Of a stretch of 64,000 nt of DNA, positions 37,242 through 46,664 are shown piece after piece. The notes beneath the pieces were generated by a model that was not told where the DNA came from, did not search any database, and worked only from the letters and a program-made list of their open reading frames with translations. The translations under genes were made by a program, and so were the position numbers. Each line of letters opens with the position of its first letter. Positions within the stretch are counted from its first letter, which is position 1. The DNA is from Picosynechococcus sp. PCC 7117. GTDB taxonomy: Bacteria; Cyanobacteriota; Cyanobacteriia; Cyanobacteriales; MRBY01. The DNA lies in the NCBI RefSeq assembly GCF_001693275.1, contig NZ_CP016477.1, forward strand, positions 186,001-250,000, given 5' to 3'.

Positions 37242-39536
37242 GTGAAACGACGGTTAAGGTTAGAGATTCAAGGTACAGTGCAGGGGGTTGGTTTTCGTCC
37301 CTTTGTTTACCAATTAGCGACAGCACTCAATTTATTTGGTTGGGTGAATAACTCGGCTGCGGGGGTCACTATTGAAGTAGAAGGTGGGCGATCGCCTTTA
37401 AATTTATTTCTCGAAAAACTGCAAGCAGAATTGCCCTCTAATGCCAAAATTAATACTTTGAAATATCAATATTTAGAGCCAGTTAATTTTAAAAAATTTC
37501 AAATTCGGGTCAGTCAAACTGGAGAAAAAATTGCCGTTGTTTTACCCGATTTAGCCACCTGTTCTGAATGCATTGCAGAAATTTTTAATCCTCAAAATCG
37601 CCGTTATCAATATCCTTTTACGAACTGCACCCATTGCGGCCCCCGCTACAGCATTATTGAAACCCTGCCCTACGATCGCTCCCTAACGTCAATGGCAGAT
37701 TTTCCGATGTGTGCCGACTGTCAACGGGAATACGAAGACCCCGGCGATCGCCGTTTCCATGCCCAACCCAATGCCTGCCCAATTTGTGGCCCTAAACTTG
37801 AATTTTTGAGTCATTGCCAAGGGCAAGAAAATACAAATCAATCACCTTTAGAGGCAGCAATTCAATATATTCGTGATGGAAAAATTGTTGCCCTAAAAGG
37901 CTTAGGCGGATTCCAGTTATTAGTTGATGCCAGAAATAAAAAAGCAGTGCAACAATTGCGTGGACGGAAACAACGTCCTGATAAACCCTTTGCGGTGATG
38001 TATCCTGATTTGCCGTCCATTAAAAATGATTGTTTTCTGTCACAATTAGAAGAAGAATTTTTGACTTCCCAAGCTAGTCCGATTATTTTATTACAGAAGA
38101 AAAAAGAATTTAATCTTGCTGAAAATGTTGCGCCGCACAATCCGAATTTAGGAGTAATGTTGCCCTATACTCCGCTACACCATTTGTTATTAAAAGGCCT
38201 GAATTTTCCAGTCATTGCAACCAGTGGTAACCGCAGTGATGAACCCATTTGCATTGATGAAACTGAAGCGCTAGAGAGGCTCAAAAATATTGCCGATGGC
38301 TTTTTAATTCATAATCGCCGAATTTTGCGTCCGGTGGATGATTCAGTGGTGCAGGTGATGAACAATAGGCCTATAATTTTGCGGCGATCGCGGGGCTATG
38401 CGCCAGAGCCACTCACCTTAAAACGAACGCTCTCGAAAAGTGTTTTGGCAATGGGGGCACATCTAAAAAATACGGTGGCGATCGCCCAAAAAAATCGTAT
38501 TTTTCTAAGTCAGCATATTGGTGATCTATCCAATCAATTAACACTGCAAGCGATGGAAAAAACATTGCAGAAATTAAGTCAAATTTATGACTTTCAACCT
38601 GATATTATTGCCTGTGATTTACATCCTGATTACCTCTCTACTCAATACGCTAAAAATCTCGCGCAGAAACTGAATATTTCTTTGATTTCAGTGCAGCACC
38701 ACCATGCCCATATATATGCTTGTATGGCGGAACATCAGCTTGAATCGCCGCTGTTAGGTGTGGCTTGGGATGGGACGGGATATGGCGAAGATGGCACAAT
38801 TTGGGGCGGTGAGTTTTTCTGGGTGACAAAACAGGGTTGTGAAAAAATTGCCCACTTTAAACCGTTTCCGTTACCGGGGGGAGATCAAGCGAGTCGAGAA
38901 CCCCGTCGCAGTGCTTTAGGTTTGTTGTCTCAACTCTATGATTTGCAGGTATTGAAAAAGTTAAATTTACCCACAATTCAGGCTTTTTCTGCAACAGAAT
39001 TGGAATTGCTTTTATCAATGTCAAAAAAAGACATTAATACACCATTCACTTCTAGTGTTGGACGCTTATTTGATGGGGTTGCCTCTCTGCTTGATTTAAG
39101 GCAAAGTGAAAGTTTTGAAGGACAGGCAGCGATGGCTTTAGAATTTTCAATTGATAGTTTGCAAATACCAGATTTTTATCAGTTTCAATACACAAAAAAT
39201 GATTCAATCTTAGAGATTGATAGTCGTGGTATATTTCAGGGTATTATTCAGGATTTGCAAAATGACTTGCCTAAAAATTTTATTGCGGCAAAATTTCACA
39301 ATACCTTGGTAGAAATTATTTTTGCTATTTATCTGCATACCCTTAAGCTTGGTTTTAATTCTCGAAAAAATATTGTCTTAGCGGGGGGCTGTTTTCAAAA
39401 TAAATATTTATTAGAGCAAACGATCCAAAAGTTAGAATCTAGTGAGGCAAATATCTATTATCCACAGAAATTTCCGCCCAATGATGGGGCGATCGCCTTG
39501 GGGCAGATTATGGCGGTTGCTGGACAAGCGATCTGA
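37242..39536 (+). CDS. hypF: hydrogenase carbamoyltransferase HypF
   Basis: A 764-residue HypF, which makes carbamoyl-adenylate from carbamoyl phosphate and passes it to HypE. The acylphosphatase domain (about 1-90, GTVQGVGFRPFVYQLA) is followed by two zinc fingers (CSECIAEI...CTHC and CADC...CPIC), a YrdC-like domain (GLGGFQLLVDA, RGRKQRPDKPF) and the C-terminal Kae1-like domain (HHHAHIYACMAEH, GVAWDGTGYGEDGTIWGGEF). GTG start at 37242. AT-rich relative to surrounding genes. A 132-base gap follows before hypC. Confidence 0.96.
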   Translation: MKRRLRLEIQGTVQGVGFRPFVYQLATALNLFGWVNNSAAGVTIEVEGGRSPLNLFLEKLQAELPSNAKINTLKYQYLEPVNFKKFQIRVSQTGEKIAVVLPDLATCSECIAEIFNPQNRRYQYPFTNCTHCGPRYSIIETLPYDRSLTSMADFPMCADCQREYEDPGDRRFHAQPNACPICGPKLEFLSHCQGQENTNQSPLEAAIQYIRDGKIVALKGLGGFQLLVDARNKKAVQQLRGRKQRPDKPFAVMYPDLPSIKNDCFLSQLEEEFLTSQASPIILLQKKKEFNLAENVAPHNPNLGVMLPYTPLHHLLLKGLNFPVIATSGNRSDEPICIDETEALERLKNIADGFLIHNRRILRPVDDSVVQVMNNRPIILRRSRGYAPEPLTLKRTLSKSVLAMGAHLKNTVAIAQKNRIFLSQHIGDLSNQLTLQAMEKTLQKLSQIYDFQPDIIACDLHPDYLSTQYAKNLAQKLNISLISVQHHHAHIYACMAEHQLESPLLGVAWDGTGYGEDGTIWGGEFFWVTKQGCEKIAHFKPFPLPGGDQASREPRRSALGLLSQLYDLQVLKKLNLPTIQAFSATELELLLSMSKKDINTPFTSSVGRLFDGVASLLDLRQSESFEGQAAMALEFSIDSLQIPDFYQFQYTKNDSILEIDSRGIFQGIIQDLQNDLPKNFIAAKFHNTLVEIIFAIYLHTLKLGFNSRKNIVLAGGCFQNKYLLEQTIQKLESSEANIYYPQKFPPNDGAIALGQIMAVAGQAI

Positions 39537-39540
39537 TTTT

Positions 39541-39660
39541 TTACTGTTGGGAAATCATCCAGAAGAGCCTCAACAAAAAGCTTAATAAAAAACTTAAAAC
39601 TAATAACATCAAGGCGAAAAATTCGTTAGGATAAACAGTAGCCAATCCAATCAAAATATT
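39541..39660 (-). other. hydrophobic open frame antisense between hypF and hypC
   Basis: On the minus strand a frame without a convincing start ends in TAA at 39541-39543 and reads through a strongly hydrophobic stretch (LLVLSFLLSFLLRLFWM) preceded by WNILIGLATVYPNEFFALM. TTG starts are possible, with a GGA upstream. It may be a small membrane peptide, the tail of a lost gene, or simply AT-rich sequence read by chance. I do not annotate it as a gene. Confidence 0.2.
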
Positions 39661-39668
39661 CCAAAAAT

Positions 39669-39908
39669 ATGTGCCTTGCTGTGCCGGGAAAAATTTTAGA
39701 AATTACAGGGGATGACCCCCTTTTTAAAATGGGTCGCGTTAGTTTTAGCGGTGTGGTGCGGGAGGTGAGCCTCGCCTATGTGCCGGAAGCCCAAGTGGGG
39801 GATTATGCGGTGGTTCACGCGGGGTTTGCCCTGAGTGTTTTGGATGAAGTGGCGGCAACAGAAACCCTTGCCACTTTGGCCGAAATGGAGTCCTTTGCGG
39901 GGGGATAG
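39669..39908 (+). CDS. hypC: hydrogenase maturation chaperone HypC
   Basis: A 79-residue HypC, with the essential Cys2 in MCLAVPGKILEI. It works with HypD to carry the Fe(CN)2CO unit to HoxH. OB-fold typical. It is followed by hypD after three bases (39912). Confidence 0.96.
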   Translation: MCLAVPGKILEITGDDPLFKMGRVSFSGVVREVSLAYVPEAQVGDYAVVHAGFALSVLDEVAATETLATLAEMESFAGG

Positions 39909-39911
39909 TGA

Positions 39912-40997
39912 ATGAAATTTGTAGATGAATTTCGCGATCCCGCAGCGGTTCAGAAATATGTGCAGGCGATCGCCAATGTTGTGACCCGTCCGTGGCAAAT
40001 CATGGAAATTTGTGGCGGACAAACCCACAGCATCGTTAAATACGGCATCGATCAACTGCTCCCCCCAGAAATTACGCTAATCCATGGCCCCGGTTGTCCG
40101 GTCTGTGTTACTCCCGCTGAACTCATTGATCAGGCGATCTCCCTGGCTCAGTTGCCCGATGTGGTGTTGTGTTCCTTTGGTGATATGTTGCGCGTGCCGG
40201 GGACAAGGCTCGATTTGCTTGCGGTGAAGGCGCAGGGAGCAAACGTAAAAATGGTTTATTCCCCCCTCGATGCCCTAAAAATGGCCCAGGAAAATCCCGA
40301 TAAAGAGGTGATTTTTTTTGCGGTGGGCTTTGAAACGACAGCACCAACCACGGCGATGGCAGTCTACCAAGCCGCCAAATTAGGACTAACCAATTTTTCC
40401 CTCTTGGTCGCCCATGTGTTAGTGCCGCCAGCGATGGAAGCGATTTTGTCCGCCCCGGATCGAACCATTCAGGGTTTTTTGCTCGCGGGTCATGTTTGTA
40501 CTGTGATGGGCTATCAGGAATACGAGGCGATCGCCGAAAATCACCAAATCCCCCTGATCGTGACAGGCTTTGAACCGTTGGACATTGTGCAAGGCATTTA
40601 TCTGTGCGTGAAACAATTAGAAGAAGGGCGAGCCGCAATCGAAAATCAATACCGTCGCGTCGTCCAAGCCGCAGGGAATGCCACGGCCCAGCAATTAGTG
40701 ACCGAAATTTTTGAAATTGTGCCACGTACTTGGCGCGGGATTGGTGAAATTCCCCAGAGTGGTCTCGGATTACTGCAAAAATATGCCGCTTTTGATGCCT
40801 CTCGCAAATTTAAGCTAGATTTGACGCATTTCCAGCCCCAAGCACCTTCTTCTTGTATCAGCGGCGAAATTCTGCAAGGTCGAAAAAAACCCAAGCAATG
40901 TCCCGCCTTTGGAAAAAGCTGTACTCCAGAACATCCCCTCGGTGCACCGATGGTCTCCTTCGAAGGGGCTTGTGCCGCCTATTACCGTTACGGCTAA
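39912..40997 (+). CDS. hypD: hydrogenase maturation iron-sulfur protein HypD
   Basis: A 361-residue HypD, the [4Fe-4S] scaffold on which the Fe(CN)2CO unit is built with HypC. Conserved cysteine motifs are [22 protein letters not shown] and the C-terminal [41 protein letters not shown]. Start ATG at 39912, ribosome site GGGGG upstream. It is the last gene of the hydrogenase cluster; the downstream gene is on the opposite strand. Confidence 0.96.
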   Translation: MKFVDEFRDPAAVQKYVQAIANVVTRPWQIMEICGGQTHSIVKYGIDQLLPPEITLIHGPGCPVCVTPAELIDQAISLAQLPDVVLCSFGDMLRVPGTRLDLLAVKAQGANVKMVYSPLDALKMAQENPDKEVIFFAVGFETTAPTTAMAVYQAAKLGLTNFSLLVAHVLVPPAMEAILSAPDRTIQGFLLAGHVCTVMGYQEYEAIAENHQIPLIVTGFEPLDIVQGIYLCVKQLEEGRAAIENQYRRVVQAAGNATAQQLVTEIFEIVPRTWRGIGEIPQSGLGLLQKYAAFDASRKFKLDLTHFQPQAPSSCISGEILQGRKKPKQCPAFGKSCTPEHPLGAPMVSFEGACAAYYRYG

Positions 40998-41033
40998 ATT
41001 TCCCTTGGCGATGACATCAGAAAATAAGGAAAA

Positions 41034-41426
41034 TTAACGACGTCGCCTGGATTTTTTACGGGGCGATCGCCAAAACGTTTGCCAAGCCGTCTGGAATCCC
41101 GTCCAAGTACTACGTCCCCCCCGTTGCACCTGTTGAATTTGTCGTTGGGTGTGCTTCAGTCCTTTTTCTGTCTGCTGGAGAATCCCCCGGGCACTTTTAA
41201 AACTGGCTTCGAGTTCATCGGTTAATTCGGTAATATCTCCCCCCGTACGCCGGAGGGCATCAAGGGTGCGCGGCAGTTCTCGGTTGAGGGTATCGAGGAG
41301 TTTTTCTGCGCTACGGGCCGCCCGTCCCAGTTCCAAAAAGGCCGGGAAAGCAGCGGCGAGGACAGCGGTAAGGCTGAGGGCAACGAGCAAAAAAGACAGG
41401 AGTAGCCAAAAAAGGGGATCTTGCAC
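41034..41426 (-). CDS. small membrane protein, DUF948-like
   Basis: A 130-residue protein with an N-terminal membrane helix (LFWLLLSFLLVALSLTAVLAAAFPAF) followed by a long amphipathic, probably coiled-coil stretch (LLDTLNRELPRTLDALRRTGGDITELTDELEASFK) and a very basic C terminus ending KKSRRRR. This matches the layout of DUF948 proteins, whose function is unknown. Next to a YtxH-type gene 15 bases away on the same strand, a common pairing. Confidence 0.7.
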   Translation of the reverse strand: MQDPLFWLLLSFLLVALSLTAVLAAAFPAFLELGRAARSAEKLLDTLNRELPRTLDALRRTGGDITELTDELEASFKSARGILQQTEKGLKHTQRQIQQVQRGGRSTWTGFQTAWQTFWRSPRKKSRRRR

Positions 41427-41441
41427 TGTAAATGAAACGGT

Positions 41442-41789
41442 TTAATTTTGGGACGGGTCAATCTCTTGGACAGGGAGGAGTTCCTCTTCTTCGGCATCGA
41501 GACGTTGGGCTTCGGTTTGGCTCGCTTCAATCCCAGCGGCGATCGCCTCCTGTAACCGTTGCAGGGTATCTTCCCAATTGCGACGGGCCGTTTCCGAGAG
41601 TTGATCAGCGTGGAGTTGTAGACTATCCGAGAGATCCTCCGCCAGTTCTGGCAACGCTTCGAGGGATTTTTTGAGAATTTTTCGGGTATCTTTACCAGAG
41701 TGCGGTGCGAATAATAAACCGGCGATCGCCCCCACAGCGCCCCCAATGAGCACACCGCCCACAAAGGCCCCACCATTTCGCTCAGCCAT
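41442..41789 (-). CDS. YtxH-like small protein
   Basis: A 115-residue protein with a glycine-rich N-terminal membrane segment (GGVLIGGAVGAIAGLLFAP), followed by SGKDTRKILKKSLEAL and a helical, probably coiled-coil tail, as in YtxH proteins, whose role is unknown but often linked to stress. Co-directional and 15 bases upstream of the DUF948-like gene, so likely an operon. Confidence 0.72.
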   Translation of the reverse strand: MAERNGGAFVGGVLIGGAVGAIAGLLFAPHSGKDTRKILKKSLEALPELAEDLSDSLQLHADQLSETARRNWEDTLQRLQEAIAAGIEASQTEAQRLDAEEEELLPVQEIDPSQN

Positions 41790-41855
41790 ACTGAAGTTCT
41801 CCCATTACACAAATCGCCTCCATTGTAGTATTCAACCCGGCTTCTACTAAAACCG

Positions 41856-42311
41856 ATGAAAATTGTTCTCCAACGGGTGCAACAATCCCACGTCAGCGTC
41901 AATCAGCACATTGTTGGCCAAATCAACCAAGGCTTAACGCTCCTCGTCGGCATTTCCCCCACCGACACCGACGCCGAATTACAGTGGCTCGCCCGCAAAT
42001 GCCTTGATCTGCGCCTCTTTCCGGATCCTGAGGGCAATCCCTGGCAAGCCTCGATCCAAGATATCCAAGGGGAAATCCTCGTGGTTAGTCAATTTACCCT
42101 CTATGGCGACTGTCGTAAGGGCCGACGACCATCCTTTAGTGGTTCTGCCAAACCAGATCAAGCCGAACAGATTTACGACAAATTTGTGGCTTTCTTGCGC
42201 CAAAGTGGGCTGAAGATCGAAACCGGACAATTTGGCGCCATGATGCAGGTGGAAATCAGCAACGATGGCCCCGTGACCTTCCTCCTAGAGTGCGAAGCTA
42301 AACCCGCCTGA
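41856..42311 (+). CDS. dtd: D-aminoacyl-tRNA deacylase
   Basis: A 151-residue DTD, which hydrolyses D-aminoacyl-tRNAs and glycyl-tRNA(Ala). The family motifs SQFTLYGDC (about residue 79) and [10 protein letters not shown] (about 135) carry the catalytic threonine and the cross-subunit Gly-Pro cis-peptide that gives chiral selection. Full length. It is divergent from the YtxH-like gene with 66 bases between. Confidence 0.95.
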   Translation: MKIVLQRVQQSHVSVNQHIVGQINQGLTLLVGISPTDTDAELQWLARKCLDLRLFPDPEGNPWQASIQDIQGEILVVSQFTLYGDCRKGRRPSFSGSAKPDQAEQIYDKFVAFLRQSGLKIETGQFGAMMQVEISNDGPVTFLLECEAKPA

Positions 42312-43582
<1,271 letters not shown>

Positions 43583-43629
43583 TTTCTATCCTGATTCCTA
43601 TTCCTTAAGAGAGTAATTTAATTGTTAAC

Positions 43630-43655
43630 ATCTCCCATCAAGGGAGATTTTTTTT
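43630..43655 (+). terminator. Rho-independent-type terminator after por
   Basis: ATCTCCC (43630-43636), loop ATCAA, GGGAGAT (43642-43648), then a run of T. A perfect 7-bp stem, 48 bases after the por stop. Confidence 0.9.
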
Positions 43656-43817
43656 CTCACGAAATATTCTCCCTTGCCTATATTTTTAGGGTTTAAAGTC
43701 GCGTATTAGGGCAAGTATCAAGGGTCGAGGCGATCGCCTTGGGGAATCTCTGCCGAAAGGGGCGCGGATTCTTGGTTTCGCGTCTATATTGGACACTAGC
43801 GCAACCCTTACGTCTCT

Positions 43818-44921
43818 ATGCTAAACAAAAACACTCTTTTCCTGGCCCTGCTCGTTTTTATCCCAATTTCCTTGGCTGGTCACTTCCTCGAATGGAGTCC
43901 CGTGACTGTATTTTGTACAGCGGCGATCGCCATTGTGCCCCTAGCCGCTTTCATGGGAGAAGCCACCGAAGAAATTGCCGTTGTCGTCGGCCCCAACCTT
44001 GGCGGTCTGTTAAATGCCACCTTTGGTAATGCCACCGAATTAATTTTGGCTTTTATCGCCCTCAAGTCCGGCTTAGTCGATGTTGTCAAGGCCACGATCA
44101 CCGGATCAATCATTAGTAACCTGCTGCTGGTGATGGGTTTTGCGATGCTCCTGGGTGGCCTCAAGTTCAAAGAACAAGACTTTCAGCCCACCGCTGCCCG
44201 CCTTAATGCTTCGTCCATGAACTTGGCGGTAATTGCGATCCTAATTCCTACCGCCGTAGAGTACACCTCCGCTGGTATCGGCCAAGCAACTCTCCAAAAT
44301 CTTTCCGTTGCCGTAGCCATTGTGCTCATTCTGGTCTATGGCCTCACTTTATTGTTCTCGATGAAAACCCACTCCTATCTATATGATGTGGGGGTCGCAG
44401 AAATCGAAGAAGAAGGGGAAACAGAAGAAGAAGCCAAGGCAAAAGTTAACCTTTGGCTCTGGGTTGGAGTCCTACTGATTGTTACCCTCGCCGTTGCCAT
44501 TGAGTCGGAACTCCTAGTCGGTTCCCTCGAAGCAGCCACCGAAAGCCTTGGCCTCAGTCCTCTCTTTACAGGGGTGATCCTCCTGCCCATCATCGGTAAT
44601 GCCGCAGAACATGCCACCGCTGTTACCGTTGCCCTAAAAAATAAAATGGATCTGTCTGTGTCCGTTGCCGTTGGCTCTAGTTTACAAATTGCCCTCTTCG
44701 TCGCCCCGGTCTTAGTGATTGCTGGTTGGGTCATTGGTCAACCGATGGATCTTGATTTTAATCCTTTTGAACTGGTGGCCGTGGCCGTGGCTGTACTGAT
44801 TGCCAACTCCATTAGTTCTGACGGCAACTCCAACTGGTTAGAAGGAAGCTTGTTGCTAGCGACCTATACAGTGCTCGGATTGGCCTTTTTCTTCCATCCT
44901 GCCGTACCTGGATTGGCCTAG
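43818..44921 (+). CDS. cax: Ca2+/H+ antiporter (CaCA family, Cax-type)
   Basis: A 367-residue membrane protein of the cation/Ca2+ exchanger superfamily. Two copies of the alpha-repeat are visible, with the signature GNATELILAFIAL (first half, about residue 72) and GNAAEHATAVTVAL (second half, about residue 258). An acidic cytoplasmic loop (AEIEEEGETEEEAKAK) separates the halves. It likely expels Ca2+ from the cytoplasm in exchange for H+, giving salt tolerance, as in the Synechocystis and Aphanothece homologues. About 11 helices. Two hairpins follow. Confidence 0.9.
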   Translation: MLNKNTLFLALLVFIPISLAGHFLEWSPVTVFCTAAIAIVPLAAFMGEATEEIAVVVGPNLGGLLNATFGNATELILAFIALKSGLVDVVKATITGSIISNLLLVMGFAMLLGGLKFKEQDFQPTAARLNASSMNLAVIAILIPTAVEYTSAGIGQATLQNLSVAVAIVLILVYGLTLLFSMKTHSYLYDVGVAEIEEEGETEEEAKAKVNLWLWVGVLLIVTLAVAIESELLVGSLEAATESLGLSPLFTGVILLPIIGNAAEHATAVTVALKNKMDLSVSVAVGSSLQIALFVAPVLVIAGWVIGQPMDLDFNPFELVAVAVAVLIANSISSDGNSNWLEGSLLLATYTVLGLAFFFHPAVPGLA

Positions 44922-44961
44922 GCCGAGATATTCAACACAATCAAGCTGCTAATTTTTTTGG

Positions 44962-44987
44962 GCGAACCTTGGTTCGTCTTTATTTTT
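44962..44987 (+). terminator. hairpin terminator after the antiporter gene
   Basis: CGAACC (44963-44968) pairs with GGTTCG (44971-44976), followed by TCTTTATTTTT. It lies about 40 bases after the stop codon. Confidence 0.7.
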
Positions 44988-45011
44988 AGCCACCATAAAT
45001 AATGCTGATCT

Positions 45012-45046
45012 AATCGGGAAATCTTCATCGCTCTTCCCGATTTTAA
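45012..45046 (+). terminator. second hairpin before the C-terminal protease gene
   Basis: AATCGGGAA (45012-45020) and TTCCCGATT (45034-45042) form a perfect 9-bp stem with a 13-base loop, followed by TTAAGTTT. It may be a backup terminator or a leader element of the downstream gene; the T run is weak. Confidence 0.5.
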
Positions 45047-45132
45047 GTTTGCTGCATTAGCATAGGTATAGTGGCTGTCGTGCAAATTATTGATGGGGGC
45101 AGTCCCAATTTACTAATTATCTGAAGCCTTCC

Positions 45133-46455
45133 ATGTCAAACTCTAAACCCTTTGTACTCGGTGCAACAGCTCTAGTGTTAACCACTGTGGCGGTTACAGG
45201 GGCAGGGCTGCACTACTCTAAAAGTCAAGCCTACCTCAAAGACAGCCCAAAGGAAATTGTGGACGAGGTTTGGTATGTCATCAACAAAGAATATGTTGAT
45301 GCGACCTTTAACCAAAATGACTGGCGTCAGGTGCGGCAAAAGTTTCTCAGCAAAGACTATGCCAACACGGACGAAGCCTACGATGCAATTCGGGAAATGT
45401 TAGATCTCCTGGGAGATCCTTACACCCGGTTTATGCCCCCCCAAGATTTTGAAAATTTACAGGTTGATACGTCCGGTGAGTTGACCGGGGTCGGCATTCA
45501 GATCGCCAAGGATAAAGATACAGAAGAGGTGGTCGTGATTGCGCCCATTGAGGAGACGCCAGCCTTTGAAGCGGGCATTATGGCCCAAGATGTGATCGTT
45601 GCTGTGGATGAGCAACCCACCGAAGGGATGGAACTCAACGATGTGGTGAATTTGATCCGGGGCCAACGGGGTACGGAGGTCACCCTCACCATTCGCCGAG
45701 ATGAGCGAGTATTAGAATTTCCCATTGTCCGGGAAGTGATTCAGATTCACCCGGTAAAGGCACGGATTAATGAGAGTCCCATTGGGGATGTGGGCTATAT
45801 TCGCTTGACCCAATTTAGCGCCCAGGCAACGGCAGAGATGCGCGAGGCGATCGCCGATCTAGAGTCCCAAAATGTCGATGGCTACGTTTTAGATCTGCGT
45901 TCAAATCCTGGGGGACTGCTCTACGCCAGCATTGACATCGCCCAAATGTGGCTCGACGGTGGTGGGATTGTTTCGACGGTAAACCGTGTCGGGGAAGTGG
46001 ATCGCCAGGAGGCCAGTGACCGTGCCCTAACGGATAAACCCCTGATCGTTTTAGTGGACGGGGGATCCGCCAGTGCCAGCGAAATCCTTTCTGGCGCGCT
46101 CCAGGACAATCAACGGGCGGTACTTGTAGGGACGCAAACCTTCGGTAAGGGCCTAGTCCAGTCTGTCCGCCGCCTAGGGGATGATTCTGGGGTTGCCGTG
46201 ACGGTGGCAAAATATTTGACCCCCTCTGGTCGGGATATCAATAAAGAAGGCATTGCGCCGGACTTTATCGTGGAACTTGATGAAGCTGATCAAGAAACAT
46301 TGCAAGAAGATCGCACAAAAATTGGTACAATGGCTGACCCGCAATATGCCAAGGCGATCCAACTGCTCGACGAACAACTCCGTACTGGGACGATTGTGAT
46401 CCCCGAAAAACAGGCCAGTACTGAGCGACCGAGCCGCCCCGCCCAGGATAGCTAA
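45133..46455 (+). CDS. C-terminal processing serine protease (CtpA family, S41)
   Basis: A 440-residue exported protease. An N-terminal hydrophobic signal or anchor (FVLGATALVLTTVAVTGAGL), a PDZ domain (about residues 100-185) and the S41 catalytic domain follow. The Ser-Lys dyad motifs are GGSASASEILSGAL (Ser) and TFGKGLVQSV (Lys). CtpA cleaves the C-terminal extension of the D1 protein of photosystem II in cyanobacteria; the CtpB and CtpC paralogues have other substrates, and this sequence alone does not tell which it is. ATG at 45133. The C-terminal end is proline-rich. Confidence 0.87.
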   Translation: MSNSKPFVLGATALVLTTVAVTGAGLHYSKSQAYLKDSPKEIVDEVWYVINKEYVDATFNQNDWRQVRQKFLSKDYANTDEAYDAIREMLDLLGDPYTRFMPPQDFENLQVDTSGELTGVGIQIAKDKDTEEVVVIAPIEETPAFEAGIMAQDVIVAVDEQPTEGMELNDVVNLIRGQRGTEVTLTIRRDERVLEFPIVREVIQIHPVKARINESPIGDVGYIRLTQFSAQATAEMREAIADLESQNVDGYVLDLRSNPGGLLYASIDIAQMWLDGGGIVSTVNRVGEVDRQEASDRALTDKPLIVLVDGGSASASEILSGALQDNQRAVLVGTQTFGKGLVQSVRRLGDDSGVAVTVAKYLTPSGRDINKEGIAPDFIVELDEADQETLQEDRTKIGTMADPQYAKAIQLLDEQLRTGTIVIPEKQASTERPSRPAQDS

Positions 46456-46564
46456 ACTCCCTAGTCCTTGGTTTCAGCGATCGCCCTTTAAAAGGCCGTT
46501 ACAAATCTTGTTGCGGTGGCGATCGCCCCCCGGATCCCAGGCCCAACTTCCCTGGATTTACAGC

Positions 46565-46586
46565 CTTAAGATTTGCTTAAGATTTT
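46565..46586. repeat. 11-bp tandem direct repeat upstream of the Rep-like gene
   Basis: CTTAAGATTTG (46565-46575) is followed at once by CTTAAGATTTT (46576-46586), a tandem repeat about 80 bases before the start of the CyRepA1-like gene. It resembles a minimal iteron pair, but two copies are too few to claim an origin. Confidence 0.4.
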
Positions 46587-46664
46587 TTTTAAAATAAAGT
46601 TGCGCACCAGATATAGAGTGGAGTATGCTTAGTTACCCTACATCTAGCGTCTGAGGTGCAACCC

